Shown: positions 42,453 to 51,700 of the stretch, piece after piece
Numbering within the stretch: the first letter of the stretch is position 1
How the letters are laid out: every line of letters starts with the position of its first letter
NCBI GenBank assembly: GCA_934438135.1
Contig: CAKSBP010000006.1
Span: forward strand, 32,915 to 96,914
From: an uncultured Clostridium sp.
Lineage (GTDB): Bacteria; Bacillota; Clostridia; Lachnospirales; Lachnospiraceae
DNA length: 64,000 bases
Reading direction: 5' to 3'
Notes under the pieces: model-generated
What the model was told of the DNA's origin: nothing
Databases searched by the model: none
What the model saw: only the letters and a program-made list of their open reading frames with translations
Made by a program: the position numbers and the translations under genes

Positions 42453-43205
42453 ATGAAAGATAAATTTGAAATTAGAAATCTTAATTTAAATTATGGAGAT
42501 TTTCATGCATTGAAAGATATTAATTTAAATCTGGAAAGTAATAAGATTACGGCTTTTATCGGTCCTTCCGGTTGTGGAAAATCTACTTTCTTAAAGACAT
42601 TAAATCGAATGAATGACCTGGTAGAAAACTGTAAGATAACAGGAACGATTCTGCTGGATGGACAGAATATCTATAAAGATATTGATGTAAATCACTTAAG
42701 AAAAAGAGTGGGAATGGTTTTTCAGAAACCAAATCCATTTCCGATGAGTATTTATGATAATATTGCATTTGGTCCAAGGACTCATGGAGTGCGCAGAAAA
42801 GATGAGTTGGATCAGATCATAGAAGATTCTTTAAGAAAAGCTGCAATCTGGGATGAATTAAAGGATCGATTAAAGAAAAGTGCATTAGGTCTTTCTGGTG
42901 GGCAGCAGCAGAGGCTTTGCATTGCAAGAGCGTTGGCCGTTCAGCCGGAAGTTATTTTAATGGATGAACCAACGTCAGCGTTAGACCCGATTTCAACTTC
43001 AAAAATTGAAGACCTTACATTAGAACTGAAAAACCAATACACCATTATTATGGTAACCCATAATATGCAGCAGGCAACACGTGTATCAGATGCAACGGCA
43101 TTCTTTCTTCTTGGTGAAGTGGTAGAGTATGGTGATACAGAAAAGATGTTCTCAATGCCAAAAGATAAGAGAACAGAAGATTATATAACAGGGAGGTTTG
43201 GTTGA
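42453..43205 (+). CDS. pstB: Phosphate ABC transporter ATPase PstB
   Basis: A 250-residue ABC ATPase. Walker A GPSGCGKST (about 35-43), the FQKPNPFPMSIYDNIAFG motif specific to PstB, signature LSGGQQQR and Walker B VILMDEPTSALDP are intact. I chose ATG 42453; an upstream GTG at 42441 lies inside pstA. The stop overlaps the phoU start (TGATG). Confidence 0.96.
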   Translation: MKDKFEIRNLNLNYGDFHALKDINLNLESNKITAFIGPSGCGKSTFLKTLNRMNDLVENCKITGTILLDGQNIYKDIDVNHLRKRVGMVFQKPNPFPMSIYDNIAFGPRTHGVRRKDELDQIIEDSLRKAAIWDELKDRLKKSALGLSGGQQQRLCIARALAVQPEVILMDEPTSALDPISTSKIEDLTLELKNQYTIIMVTHNMQQATRVSDATAFFLLGEVVEYGDTEKMFSMPKDKRTEDYITGRFG

Positions 43206-43849
43206 TGAGAAATCGGTTTGACAAACAACTGGCCCAGTTGAATAATGAAATGGTTGATATGGGCAGTTTAATTGAAAAGGCAATTGAAATGGCGGTAAAA
43301 GCGCTGGTGCAGCAGGATGTTGCACTTGCAAAAGAAACGATATCCTTTGACCGGGAAATTGATCAGCAGGAAAAAACGATTGAAAATCTGTGCTTAAAGC
43401 TTCTTCTTCAGCAGCAGCCGGTAGCAAAGGATTTACGATTAATTTCTTCAGCACTGAAAATGATAACCGATATGGAACGAATCGGAGATCATGCAGAAGA
43501 TATTTCAGAAATTACGATTATGTTGGCGGAGACCCCATATATTAAAAAACTGGATCATATTATACAAATGTCGAAAGAAACAACCATTATGGTTGTAAAA
43601 AGTATAGAAGCGTTCGTTTCTAAGGATTTAGAAATGGCCAGAAATGTAATAAAACATGATGATATTGTGGATGCATTATTTATTGAAACAAAACGTGAAC
43701 TGATTCATCTGATTAATATTAATGCCGAAAATGGTGAACAGGCGGCAGATCTTCTGATGGTTGCCAAATATTTTGAACGAATCGGGGATCATGCGACCAA
43801 TATTGCGGAGTGGGTTATCTTCTCCATTACAGGACAGCATGCAGAGTAA
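43205..43849 (+). CDS. phoU: Phosphate-system regulatory protein PhoU
   Basis: A 214-residue all-helical protein with two PhoU repeats. Each has the metal-binding E-x3-D-x2-E/D pattern: DMERIGDHAEDISE (about 91-104) and YFERIGDHATNIAEW (about 189-203). PhoU restrains the Pst transporter and PhoR signalling. The ATG overlaps the pstB stop. The terminator stem begins inside the last codons. Confidence 0.94.
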   Translation: MRNRFDKQLAQLNNEMVDMGSLIEKAIEMAVKALVQQDVALAKETISFDREIDQQEKTIENLCLKLLLQQQPVAKDLRLISSALKMITDMERIGDHAEDISEITIMLAETPYIKKLDHIIQMSKETTIMVVKSIEAFVSKDLEMARNVIKHDDIVDALFIETKRELIHLININAENGEQAADLLMVAKYFERIGDHATNIAEWVIFSITGQHAE

Positions 43850-43864
43850 TGCTGTCCTTTTTTA
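43831..43864 (+). terminator. Terminator of the pst-phoU operon
   Basis: Ten-bp stem AGGACAGCAT/ATGCTGTCCT with an 8-nt loop containing the phoU stop codon, followed by TTTTTT. Confidence 0.92.
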
Positions 43865-44013
43865 CAGAAAATAGTGTCCTATTGTAAAAAATGGAATCTG
43901 CAAAAGAGTAATGATTTTCTTTTCTACTTATAGTATAATAGAGAGGAATGAAATGTACAATAGATTAATAAAGGTGTATATATTTGTTCTAATTTAAAAA
44001 AGCAGGTAATATT

Positions 44014-44448
44014 ATGTTTGACTTTAAATTTGACTGGGCACCAGAGATGAACATGGGGATTGAGGAGTTAGATTTACAGAATAAAGAGTTATTCCGCATC
44101 GGTAGAGATATGGAACAGCTGATACTGGCAGACTGTGAGAATGTAACAGATAGACAGCTGCTGGATATTGTATGTGGTCTGCGCGAGTATGTAAATTACC
44201 ATTTTTATATGGAAGAAAAATTTATGGAGGATAAAGGATATTCGGATTATGAGACGCATCGTCAGAAACATCAGATTTTTCAGGAAGAAATTTTAAATAT
44301 TGATTGTCCGGAATTGTCTAGAAAACCAAAGACTGAATTGAAGAAGTTAAAAGAAACAGTACAGGATTGGGTATTTCAGCATGTCTTAGTAGAAGATGTA
44401 AAGGCAGTAAAAGAAATAAAGGAAAATAATCATAGAGCAGAAACCTAA
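44014..44448 (+). CDS. Bacteriohemerythrin with altered first iron ligand
   Basis: A 144-residue four-helix hemerythrin-like protein. Canonical members bind a diiron centre with five His, one Glu and one Asp for O2 binding. Here NYHFYMEEKFM gives His63 and Glu67, THRQKHQIF gives His82 and His86, and FQHVLVEDVK gives His123 and Asp128. The first His, in the usual D-x-QH-x2-L motif, reads DLQNKEL, so Asn23. The site may bind iron differently or hold another ligand. It is in a two-gene unit with the DUF116 gene 41 nt downstream. Confidence 0.85.
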   Translation: MFDFKFDWAPEMNMGIEELDLQNKELFRIGRDMEQLILADCENVTDRQLLDIVCGLREYVNYHFYMEEKFMEDKGYSDYETHRQKHQIFQEEILNIDCPELSRKPKTELKKLKETVQDWVFQHVLVEDVKAVKEIKENNHRAET

Positions 44449-44489
44449 AAGAAAAAGGGCGATGCTCTTTTCTCTTTTAGCAGGAAAGG

Positions 44490-45638
44490 ATGGAAAATTT
44501 GGCTGAAGGTATTACATATTTAATTGATACAGAGGAATTTTATCATGTGCTAGGGGAATTTGCAGAGAAACAGATGGCAGAAGTTATAAGGATAGCAGGA
44601 AGAGAACTGGAGCAGTTTACGTCCTATATTTGTCGGGAAGGACTGGAGGAAGTTCGCTCTGTTCCAGAGTATGCACTTGAAATGCTAACAATTGGTGTGT
44701 ATATGAATCATCATTGTTCAAGCAGTTATGCTATAAAATCATATCAGAAAATTATTTGTAAAAAAATAAATCAGCTTCGACAGCAGACAAAATATTTCCG
44801 CCCATTTTTTTCTAAGGGAAAGGGAATCTGTTCAGCCTGGTGTATGGCAGACTATAAAATGAGGCTTAAAAAAAACCATAGTTGGATGGATTTTGAAAAA
44901 CTTTGTGAATGGTTAGAGGCAACGGGAGAGTATGAAGAGGAATTGATTCGTATGAAAAACTGGAACTGCTTTTTTAAAAGTCATCCGATATCAGAGCGAG
45001 AACGTATTCTTTCTATTTGTAAGACAGTGGCATCTGGTTTTGAAAAAGAGGCGAAGAAAGTTCTAGGATGTTATGTAAAGAATGCAGAGGCATTTCGGAA
45101 TAAGGTAAAAAAGACATATAGATGGCGTGAGGATATTGTTATGTGCAGTAAGCCGGAAGCAGAATATTATTTAAATATGGCCGGTGCTCATATATTAAGT
45201 GAAGTATTTAAAGAAGAATTTAGGAAGGCTGCAAAAAAATATATTTTTGTCCCTGAGTGTATGCGAAAGAAAAATAGAGATTGTAAGGCTGTAAAGGAAG
45301 GGGAAGGATATCTATGCCGGAAATGTTCTTCAGACTGTTCCGTATATAGAACAGTAGCGATAGCAGAAAACTATGGAGCTAAGGTAGTTATTGTACATCA
45401 TGGTTCCGCCATAAATCGGATGAAGGTAGGAGCAGGAGAAACAAAAGGTGTGATTGGCATTGCCTGTGCGGTTAATCTTTTAGCTGGTGGGTGGAAGGCA
45501 AAGAGGCTTGGATATGTTCCACAGTGTGTATTCTTAAATTATTGTGGATGCGAGCATTGGTGTCAGAGAAGGATTATGACAGAAATCGATATGAAAAGAC
45601 TGGAATCGATTTTGTCTTTAGGCCAGCAAACCCAGTAA
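44490..45638 (+). CDS. DUF116-domain protein, function unknown
   Basis: A 382-residue protein. The N-terminal 200 residues are helical and I do not recognise them. The C-terminal part (about 255-375) matches DUF116: PECMRKKNRDCKA, CRKCSSDCSVYR, IAENYGAKVVIVHHGSA, KGVIGIACAVNLLAGG and FLNYCGCEHWC. The many cysteines suggest iron-sulfur or other metal binding. In other bacteria DUF116 proteins often occur near lipoate or cofactor genes; here the partner is a hemerythrin, which suggests a redox role. Start ATG after AGGAAAGG. Confidence 0.75.
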   Translation: MENLAEGITYLIDTEEFYHVLGEFAEKQMAEVIRIAGRELEQFTSYICREGLEEVRSVPEYALEMLTIGVYMNHHCSSSYAIKSYQKIICKKINQLRQQTKYFRPFFSKGKGICSAWCMADYKMRLKKNHSWMDFEKLCEWLEATGEYEEELIRMKNWNCFFKSHPISERERILSICKTVASGFEKEAKKVLGCYVKNAEAFRNKVKKTYRWREDIVMCSKPEAEYYLNMAGAHILSEVFKEEFRKAAKKYIFVPECMRKKNRDCKAVKEGEGYLCRKCSSDCSVYRTVAIAENYGAKVVIVHHGSAINRMKVGAGETKGVIGIACAVNLLAGGWKAKRLGYVPQCVFLNYCGCEHWCQRRIMTEIDMKRLESILSLGQQTQ

Positions 45639-45842
45639 AAATGTACATAAAAGAGTTTTCAAAATCGGATTTTTAGTGCAATCTTTTTATGATGCTGTAT
45701 CGGAGCGAAATAAAAAAGTAGCATTGAATTATAATATAAGACTAGAAAATATTGAACATAATGCAATGAAAAAAGAGAGTTATACGTTTTTGAATTGTAC
45801 AATAATGCTAAAAAAAATGATTATTTTGTGAAAAGCATTAGA

Positions 45843-45873
45843 AATAACTGTAAGAACTAAAAGAAATTGCTGT
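45843..45873 (+). promoter_or_regulatory. Possible LytTR-type direct repeat upstream of GH48
   Basis: AATAACTGT (45843-45851) and AATTGCTGT (45865-45873) match at 7 of 9 positions, 13 nt apart, on the face and spacing expected for LytTR regulators (reverse complement resembles ACAGTTATT). They lie 49 nt or more above the -35. A LytTR regulator is encoded at 52445. Confidence 0.3.
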
Positions 45874-45896
45874 GAAAATTACATTTGGCGTAATAA

Positions 45897-45949
45897 TACA
45901 ATACATCATAGGTAAATCGTATTGTAAATTGTTTAAAATGACCTATAAT
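45897..45949 (+). promoter_or_regulatory. GH48 promoter with overlapping inverted repeat
   Basis: TTGTAA (45922-45927), 16 bp, perfect TATAAT (45944-45949). A perfect inverted repeat TACAATAC (45897-45904) / GTATTGTA (45919-45926) overlaps the -35 and could bind a regulator. The rest of the 370-nt gap 45639-46008 is AT-rich and shows no gene; the ribosome site AAGGAGGAG precedes GH48. Confidence 0.6.
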
Positions 45950-46008
45950 AATACGTGTAAATAAAAAATGCATCTTAACAAATATTAAATATTCTAAGGA
46001 GGAGACAA

Positions 46009-48651
46009 ATGTTTAATACAAAGTTAAAAAGGGCCATTTGTGCAGCAAGTTCAACAATGCTGATTGCAGCTCAGGTTGCAACTGCTACACCAGCATTCGC
46101 AGGGGTAAAAAATGATCGTACTGCAACGAGTTATAAAGGAACAGCAATTTCTACTTCTCAGTTAAATCGTTCTGATAAATATGCTGAGAGATTTGCTGAA
46201 TTATATAATATTGTAAAAGGAGATAACTCCAAATACTTTAGTAAAGAAGGAGTTCCTTATCATTCAATCGAAACATTAATGGTTGAAGCTCCTGATCAGG
46301 GACATGAATCTACATCAGAAGCAGCTTCTTACTATGGATGGTTAGAAGCAATGAAAGGTGAATTAACAGGAGATTATTCCTCTTTATCAGACGTTTGGGA
46401 CTGTATTGAAAACTACTACATTCCAACACATAACGACCAGCCAGGACAGAGCCAGTACAACCCATCCAGTCCAGCTACATATGCAGCTGAATATGAAATT
46501 CCTGATAAATATCCAAGTAAGTTAATGTTCGGTACAAGTGTTGGTTCTGACCCACTGTACAATGAATTAAAGAATACATATGGAACATCAGATATCTATG
46601 GTATGCACTGGTTAATCGATGTAGATAACTTCTATGGTTATGGCCAGAGAGGTGATGGAACATCTACTCCATCTTATATCAATACTTATCAGCGTGGTAA
46701 ACAGGAATCTGTATTTGAAACAGTTCCACAGCCAAGCTGGGAAGAAATGAAATGGGGCGGAAAGAACGGATACTTAGACTTATTCACAGGAGATAATTCC
46801 TACTCCAAACAGTGGAGATATACAAATGCACCAGATGCAGATGCTCGTTTGATTCAGGCTATGTATGGTGCTCAGGAATATGCAAAAGCACAGGGACAGG
46901 ATATCAGCAAATATGTAAAAGACTCCAGTGAAATGGGTGATTACTTAAGATATTCCATGTTCGATAAATACTTCATGAAGATTGGTGCTCAGGGTAAGAC
47001 AGCAGCTCAGGGTAAAGATTCTCAGCATTATCTGTTATCTTGGTACTACGCATGGGGCGGCGGAATCGGAGCAAACTGGTCATGGAGAATTGGTTGTTCT
47101 CATTCCCATTTCGGATATCAGAACCCAATGGCTGCATATATTCTTTCTAACGAAAATGATTTTGTTCCTAAGTCATCTACAGCAAAGAGTGACTGGTCTA
47201 AATCCTTACAGCGTCAGATTGAAATGTACACATGGTTACAGTCCGATGAAGGTGCAATCGCTGGTGGATGTACAAACTCCTGGAACGGTGCTTATGAAAG
47301 CTATCCAGCAGGAACAAGCACATTCTATGGAATGGCTTATACACCACATCCAGTATATGAAGATCCAGGAAGCAACAGATGGTTTGGTATGCAGGCATGG
47401 TCCATGCAGCGTATGTGTGAATACTACTACACAACAGGTGACGAGCAGGTAAAACCTCTTGTTGAAAAATGGGCAAAATGGGCAGCAGAACATATTCAGT
47501 TAAAAGCAGATGGAAGTTTCTTAATTCCTTCTAACTTAGGATGGACAGGCCAGCCAGAAACATGGAGCAACGGCCAGACAGTAGCAAACTGGAAAGGAAG
47601 CAAAGGCTTACATTGTACAGTTGATACATATGGTGAAGATGTAGGTGTTGCAGGTTCTCTTGCAAATGCATTAACATACTATGCAGCAGCTGTTCAGAAA
47701 TACGATAAAGCAAACTATGAAGCAGATGGAGCACCAATTCTTGAAAAAGCTCAGGGCTTATTAGACAGCGTATACAGCAACTACACAGATGCAGATGGTG
47801 TAGCATCTCAGGGTGAATGGGATTCCACAGCTCGTTTCTTTGAACAGGAAGTTTACATTCCAGCAGGCTGGACAGGAAAAATGCCTAACGGCGATGAGAT
47901 TAAATCCGGTTCAACATTCGCAAGCATTCGTTCTAACTATAAGAATGATAAAGATTATGCAGCATTATTACAGGCTTACCAGAATGGTGAATATTTCAAG
48001 ACAAATTATCACAGATTCTGGGCTCAGGTTGAAGTTGCAGTTGCAAATGGTGTAATGTCTCAGTTATTTGGAGAAGCTAAATCTGGTACTGACACACCAA
48101 CACCTTCACAGCCAGCAACAACAGAACCAGTAGTAACACCTTCACAGCCAGCAACAACAGAACCAGTAGTAACACCTTCACAGCCGGCAACAACAGCACC
48201 AGTAACAAAATCAGACATTAAAGTACAGTGTCCGAAAGGTGCAGCATCCACAAATACAATTGGTGGAACATTCAATGTAACAAACAGCGGCGAAGCTGTA
48301 AGCTTAAAAGATGTAACAATCCGTTACTACTTCACAGCTGATGGCTCAGCAGATATCAATACATACGTTGATAGTGTTGGATTAAGCTTATCTGAAGCTC
48401 CATACTATGCAAACCTGAACTCTGCTACAACAGCTAAGGTTGTTAAAGTAAACAGTTCTAAAGCTGACAGCTACTTAGAAGTAACCTTCAGTTCAGATTA
48501 CAAGTTATCCGCTAACGGAGCACTTTCCTTAGGTGTTCGTCTTGCTAAGAATGACTGGTCTAATTTCGACCAGAGCAATGACTACTCTTACACAAACGGA
48601 GCAGTAGTACTTGTAAATGGAAATGTAGTATCCGGTTCTATTCCACAGTAA
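46009..48651 (+). CDS. Secreted GH48 cellobiohydrolase with CBM3
   Basis: An 880-residue exo-acting cellulase. A signal peptide (about 1-32, ending TPAFA) precedes the GH48 catalytic domain (about 45-690). The VEAPDQGHESTSEAASYY stretch holds the probable acid Glu104 (TSEA); the family usually has Tyr where Gln97 occurs. A Pro/Thr/Gln linker with three 12-residue repeats (about 695-732) leads to a C-terminal CBM3 (about 733-880) with YYFTADG and NDWSNFDQSNDYSY signatures. There is no dockerin, so it is a free enzyme. It is followed by GH9, its usual synergistic partner, after 100 nt. Free GH48/GH9 pairs are known in Lachnoclostridium phytofermentans. Confidence 0.95.
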   Translation: MFNTKLKRAICAASSTMLIAAQVATATPAFAGVKNDRTATSYKGTAISTSQLNRSDKYAERFAELYNIVKGDNSKYFSKEGVPYHSIETLMVEAPDQGHESTSEAASYYGWLEAMKGELTGDYSSLSDVWDCIENYYIPTHNDQPGQSQYNPSSPATYAAEYEIPDKYPSKLMFGTSVGSDPLYNELKNTYGTSDIYGMHWLIDVDNFYGYGQRGDGTSTPSYINTYQRGKQESVFETVPQPSWEEMKWGGKNGYLDLFTGDNSYSKQWRYTNAPDADARLIQAMYGAQEYAKAQGQDISKYVKDSSEMGDYLRYSMFDKYFMKIGAQGKTAAQGKDSQHYLLSWYYAWGGGIGANWSWRIGCSHSHFGYQNPMAAYILSNENDFVPKSSTAKSDWSKSLQRQIEMYTWLQSDEGAIAGGCTNSWNGAYESYPAGTSTFYGMAYTPHPVYEDPGSNRWFGMQAWSMQRMCEYYYTTGDEQVKPLVEKWAKWAAEHIQLKADGSFLIPSNLGWTGQPETWSNGQTVANWKGSKGLHCTVDTYGEDVGVAGSLANALTYYAAAVQKYDKANYEADGAPILEKAQGLLDSVYSNYTDADGVASQGEWDSTARFFEQEVYIPAGWTGKMPNGDEIKSGSTFASIRSNYKNDKDYAALLQAYQNGEYFKTNYHRFWAQVEVAVANGVMSQLFGEAKSGTDTPTPSQPATTEPVVTPSQPATTEPVVTPSQPATTAPVTKSDIKVQCPKGAASTNTIGGTFNVTNSGEAVSLKDVTIRYYFTADGSADINTYVDSVGLSLSEAPYYANLNSATTAKVVKVNSSKADSYLEVTFSSDYKLSANGALSLGVRLAKNDWSNFDQSNDYSYTNGAVVLVNGNVVSGSIPQ
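48100..48207 (+). repeat. Three tandem 36-bp repeats encoding the GH48 linker
   Basis: Near-identical 36-bp units begin at 48100, 48136 and 48172 and encode TPSQPATTEPVV-type repeats. Such perfect repeats can expand or contract by slippage, changing linker length. Confidence 0.85.
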
Positions 48652-48695
48652 TAAAAAATAAAAACCAGATTTAACGAATGATATAAAAAGCAAAC

Positions 48696-48731
48696 CAAAA
48701 TCTCGGTAGCAGCCCTGTTACCGAGATTTTG
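48696..48731 (+). terminator. Hairpin between GH48 and GH9 genes
   Basis: Thirteen-bp perfect stem CAAAATCTCGGTA/TACCGAGATTTTG with a 10-nt loop. It lacks a long T tract, and the GH9 ribosome site follows at once. It may be a partial terminator or mRNA-processing/stabilising stem. Confidence 0.55.
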
Positions 48732-48751
48732 ACTATAAAAGGAGGAAAGCA

Positions 48752-51700
48752 ATGAGACTATTTAAAAAATTCTTAAGCACTACTTTAGCAGCGGCTATGG
48801 TAGCAGCTACTTTAACAGCAGCTCCTGCAATGAAGTCACAGAACGTAAGTGCAGCTTCTAATTTTGATTATGGTGAAGCATTAACCAAGTCCTTACTGTT
48901 CTATGAATTACAGGAATCAGGTAAACTTCAGGATGGCATTCGTACAAACTGGCGTGGAGATGCTATGCTGGATGCCGGAGCAGATAATGGTGTTGACTTA
49001 ACAGGTGGCTGGAACGATGCAGGTGACAATTTAAAATTAAACCTGCCAGGAACTTATACAAGTACAATGCTTGCATGGTCCTATTTGGAAGACAAGGATG
49101 TTTATAAAACAACCGGTCAAGACAAGTATATTCTCGAACAGATTAAATGGGAATGTGATTATTTATTAAAATGCCACACATCTGAAAATGAATTATATTT
49201 CCAGGTTGGAGCAGACAATGACCATGCTTTCTGGGGCGCAGCAGAAATTGTACCTTTGGCATCATCTTCTTACAAGTGTACAGTATCTCAGCCAGGCTCT
49301 TGTGTAACAGCATCTACGGCAGCATCATTAGCAACTGCCTATCTTTGTTTCAAAGACAGCGATCCTGCATACGCACAGAAATGTTTAACAAGTGCAAAAC
49401 AGTTATTAAACTTAGCGATTAAGATGAACAGCGACAGCTATTATAATTCAGTAGCAGGTGCATACTACAATTCATGGGGCGGCTTCGCAGATGATATTTC
49501 ATTTGCATCATGCTGGTTATATAAAGCAACAAAAGATGCTTCTTATCTTGACACAGCTGTTGATTATTCCAATGACTGGGAGGTTATTCAGGGAACAGAT
49601 GAATGGGCATTCAAGTGGACACAGTGCTGGGATAATAATACATATGGTGCACGTATTTTGTTATCCGAACTAACAGGAGATAAAAAATATATTGAAAGTA
49701 CAGAAAAATATTTAGATTACTGGACAACAGGTACAGCAGACGGTGAGAGAATTTCATATTCTCCTAAGGGTGAAGCTGTTCTTGATCAGTGGGGTTCTTT
49801 AAGATATGCAACAACAACAGGATTTATGGCTGAAATCTGGGCAGATTCTGGTCTTTGTACAGAAAGCAAAGTTGATACATACAAAGATTTTGCAAAACAG
49901 CAGGCTGATTATGCATTGGGAAGTTCAGGACAGTGCTTCGTTTGCGGTTATGATGATCCTACTGCTCCAGTAAGCCCTCACCACAGAACAGCAAGTGGTG
50001 TATGGACAAACAACTTAAATGCAGAACCTAAGGTTAACAGACATGTGCTTACAGGTGCATTAGTTGGTGGACCTACATCAGCAAATGATAAATACACAGA
50101 TACAAGAACAGATTATACAATGAATGAAGTTGCAGTTGATTACAATGCAGGTTACACAGGTCTTATGGCTAAACTCTACAAAGAGTACGGTGGAACAATT
50201 GATTCAGACTTAAGTGCAGTAGAAGAGGTTGGAGATGAGTTCCAGGTAACAGCAGGAATCAATGCACAGGATAATACAAATGCAACCAGCTTTGTTGAAA
50301 TGAAAGCTACTGTTTATAACAAAACAGCTTGGCCAGCAAGAAAAACAGATAACTTATCTTACAAATATTTCGTAGATATCAGTGATGTTCTTGCAAAAGG
50401 ATACAAAGCAAGTGATTTCACAGTTAAAACAAACTACAACCAGACTGGTTCTAAAGTATCAGGACTTCAGCCTTGGGATGAAGATAATGGAATTTACTAT
50501 GTAAATGTTGATATGTCTGGTGCTGGATTATATCCAGGTGGACAGAGTGAATGCAGAAGTGAATTGCAGTTCCGTATTTCCGCTCCATGTAAATGGGATT
50601 ACTCTAAGAATCCATCTTTACAGGGTATCACAGGTTCAACAGCAGTAGATGCTAAGTATATTGCTTTATACGAAGGAGATAAATTAGTATGGGGTCAAAC
50701 ACCAGACGGTGGAAGCACAGCTGTTAAATATGCTCCAACAGTAAGCATTGTTTCTCCAGAAGACGGTGCAGTATTTACTGATATAACAAAGGAAAATCCT
50801 GTTACTCTTACAGCAGATGCAGCTGTTCAGGACAGCACAATCTCTAAAGTAGAGTTCTATAATGGAACAGTAAAGATTGGTACAGCTGAAAGTGCACCTT
50901 ACAGTGTATCTTTCGTACCAGCAAATGATGGTTCAGGCATTGCAAAAGATTACACTATTACAGCAAAAGCTTATGCTAAAAATGGTGAAACAACTACATC
51001 TGATGCAGTTAAAATCAATATTACACAGCCTAAGTTAGAAGCTCCAGCTGTTGCAGTAACTTCTCCAGAAAGTGGAACAGTTTACACAACAGATAATGGA
51101 AAAGCAGATATCGCTATTACAGCAGATGCTTCCGTAAAAGACAGCACAATTTCCAAAGTAGAAGTATATGTAGAAGGCTCTAAAGCTGGAACAGCAGTAA
51201 AGAACGAAGATGGTTCTTATGGATTTACATATACTTATACAAACAACAAAGTATATTCAGAAGATAACACAGAAACATTAAGCATTTATACAATCGCTTA
51301 TGCAGAAAATGGAACATCTACAAAATCGGATGTAGTAACAGTTGATGTAACAGTACCTGCTACAATCATTCCATCTGTAGCAATTACAAGCCCAGCTGAT
51401 AAAACTGTATTTGAAATCGGTACAGAAACAATTGATGTTTCCGCACTTGCAGCAGTAACAAAAGGAAGCGTAAAAGCAGTTAAATTCTATGCAAATGGAA
51501 CATTATTTGCAACTGTAACAGATGCCAAGGAAGGTGTTTATACAGCAACTTATACTGTAAATACAGCAGCAAAAGAAAAATCTATCAAATTTACAGCAGT
51601 AGCAGTATCTGATAAAGATGTAGAAGCAACATCTGATGTAGTAACATCAACTGTTAAATATGAAGGAGGAGAAGCTCCAGAAGGATTTGCAATCACAGTT

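Noticed and set aside
47198..47806. Several minus-strand frames of 80-90 codons within GH48
   Set aside because: Biased codon use of the highly expressed sense gene opens the antisense frames; composition is unnatural (His/Leu/Cys-rich).
48100..48207. Regular 36-bp repeats considered as a CRISPR array
   Set aside because: Units are directly contiguous without spacers and encode an in-frame Pro/Thr linker of the GH48 enzyme.
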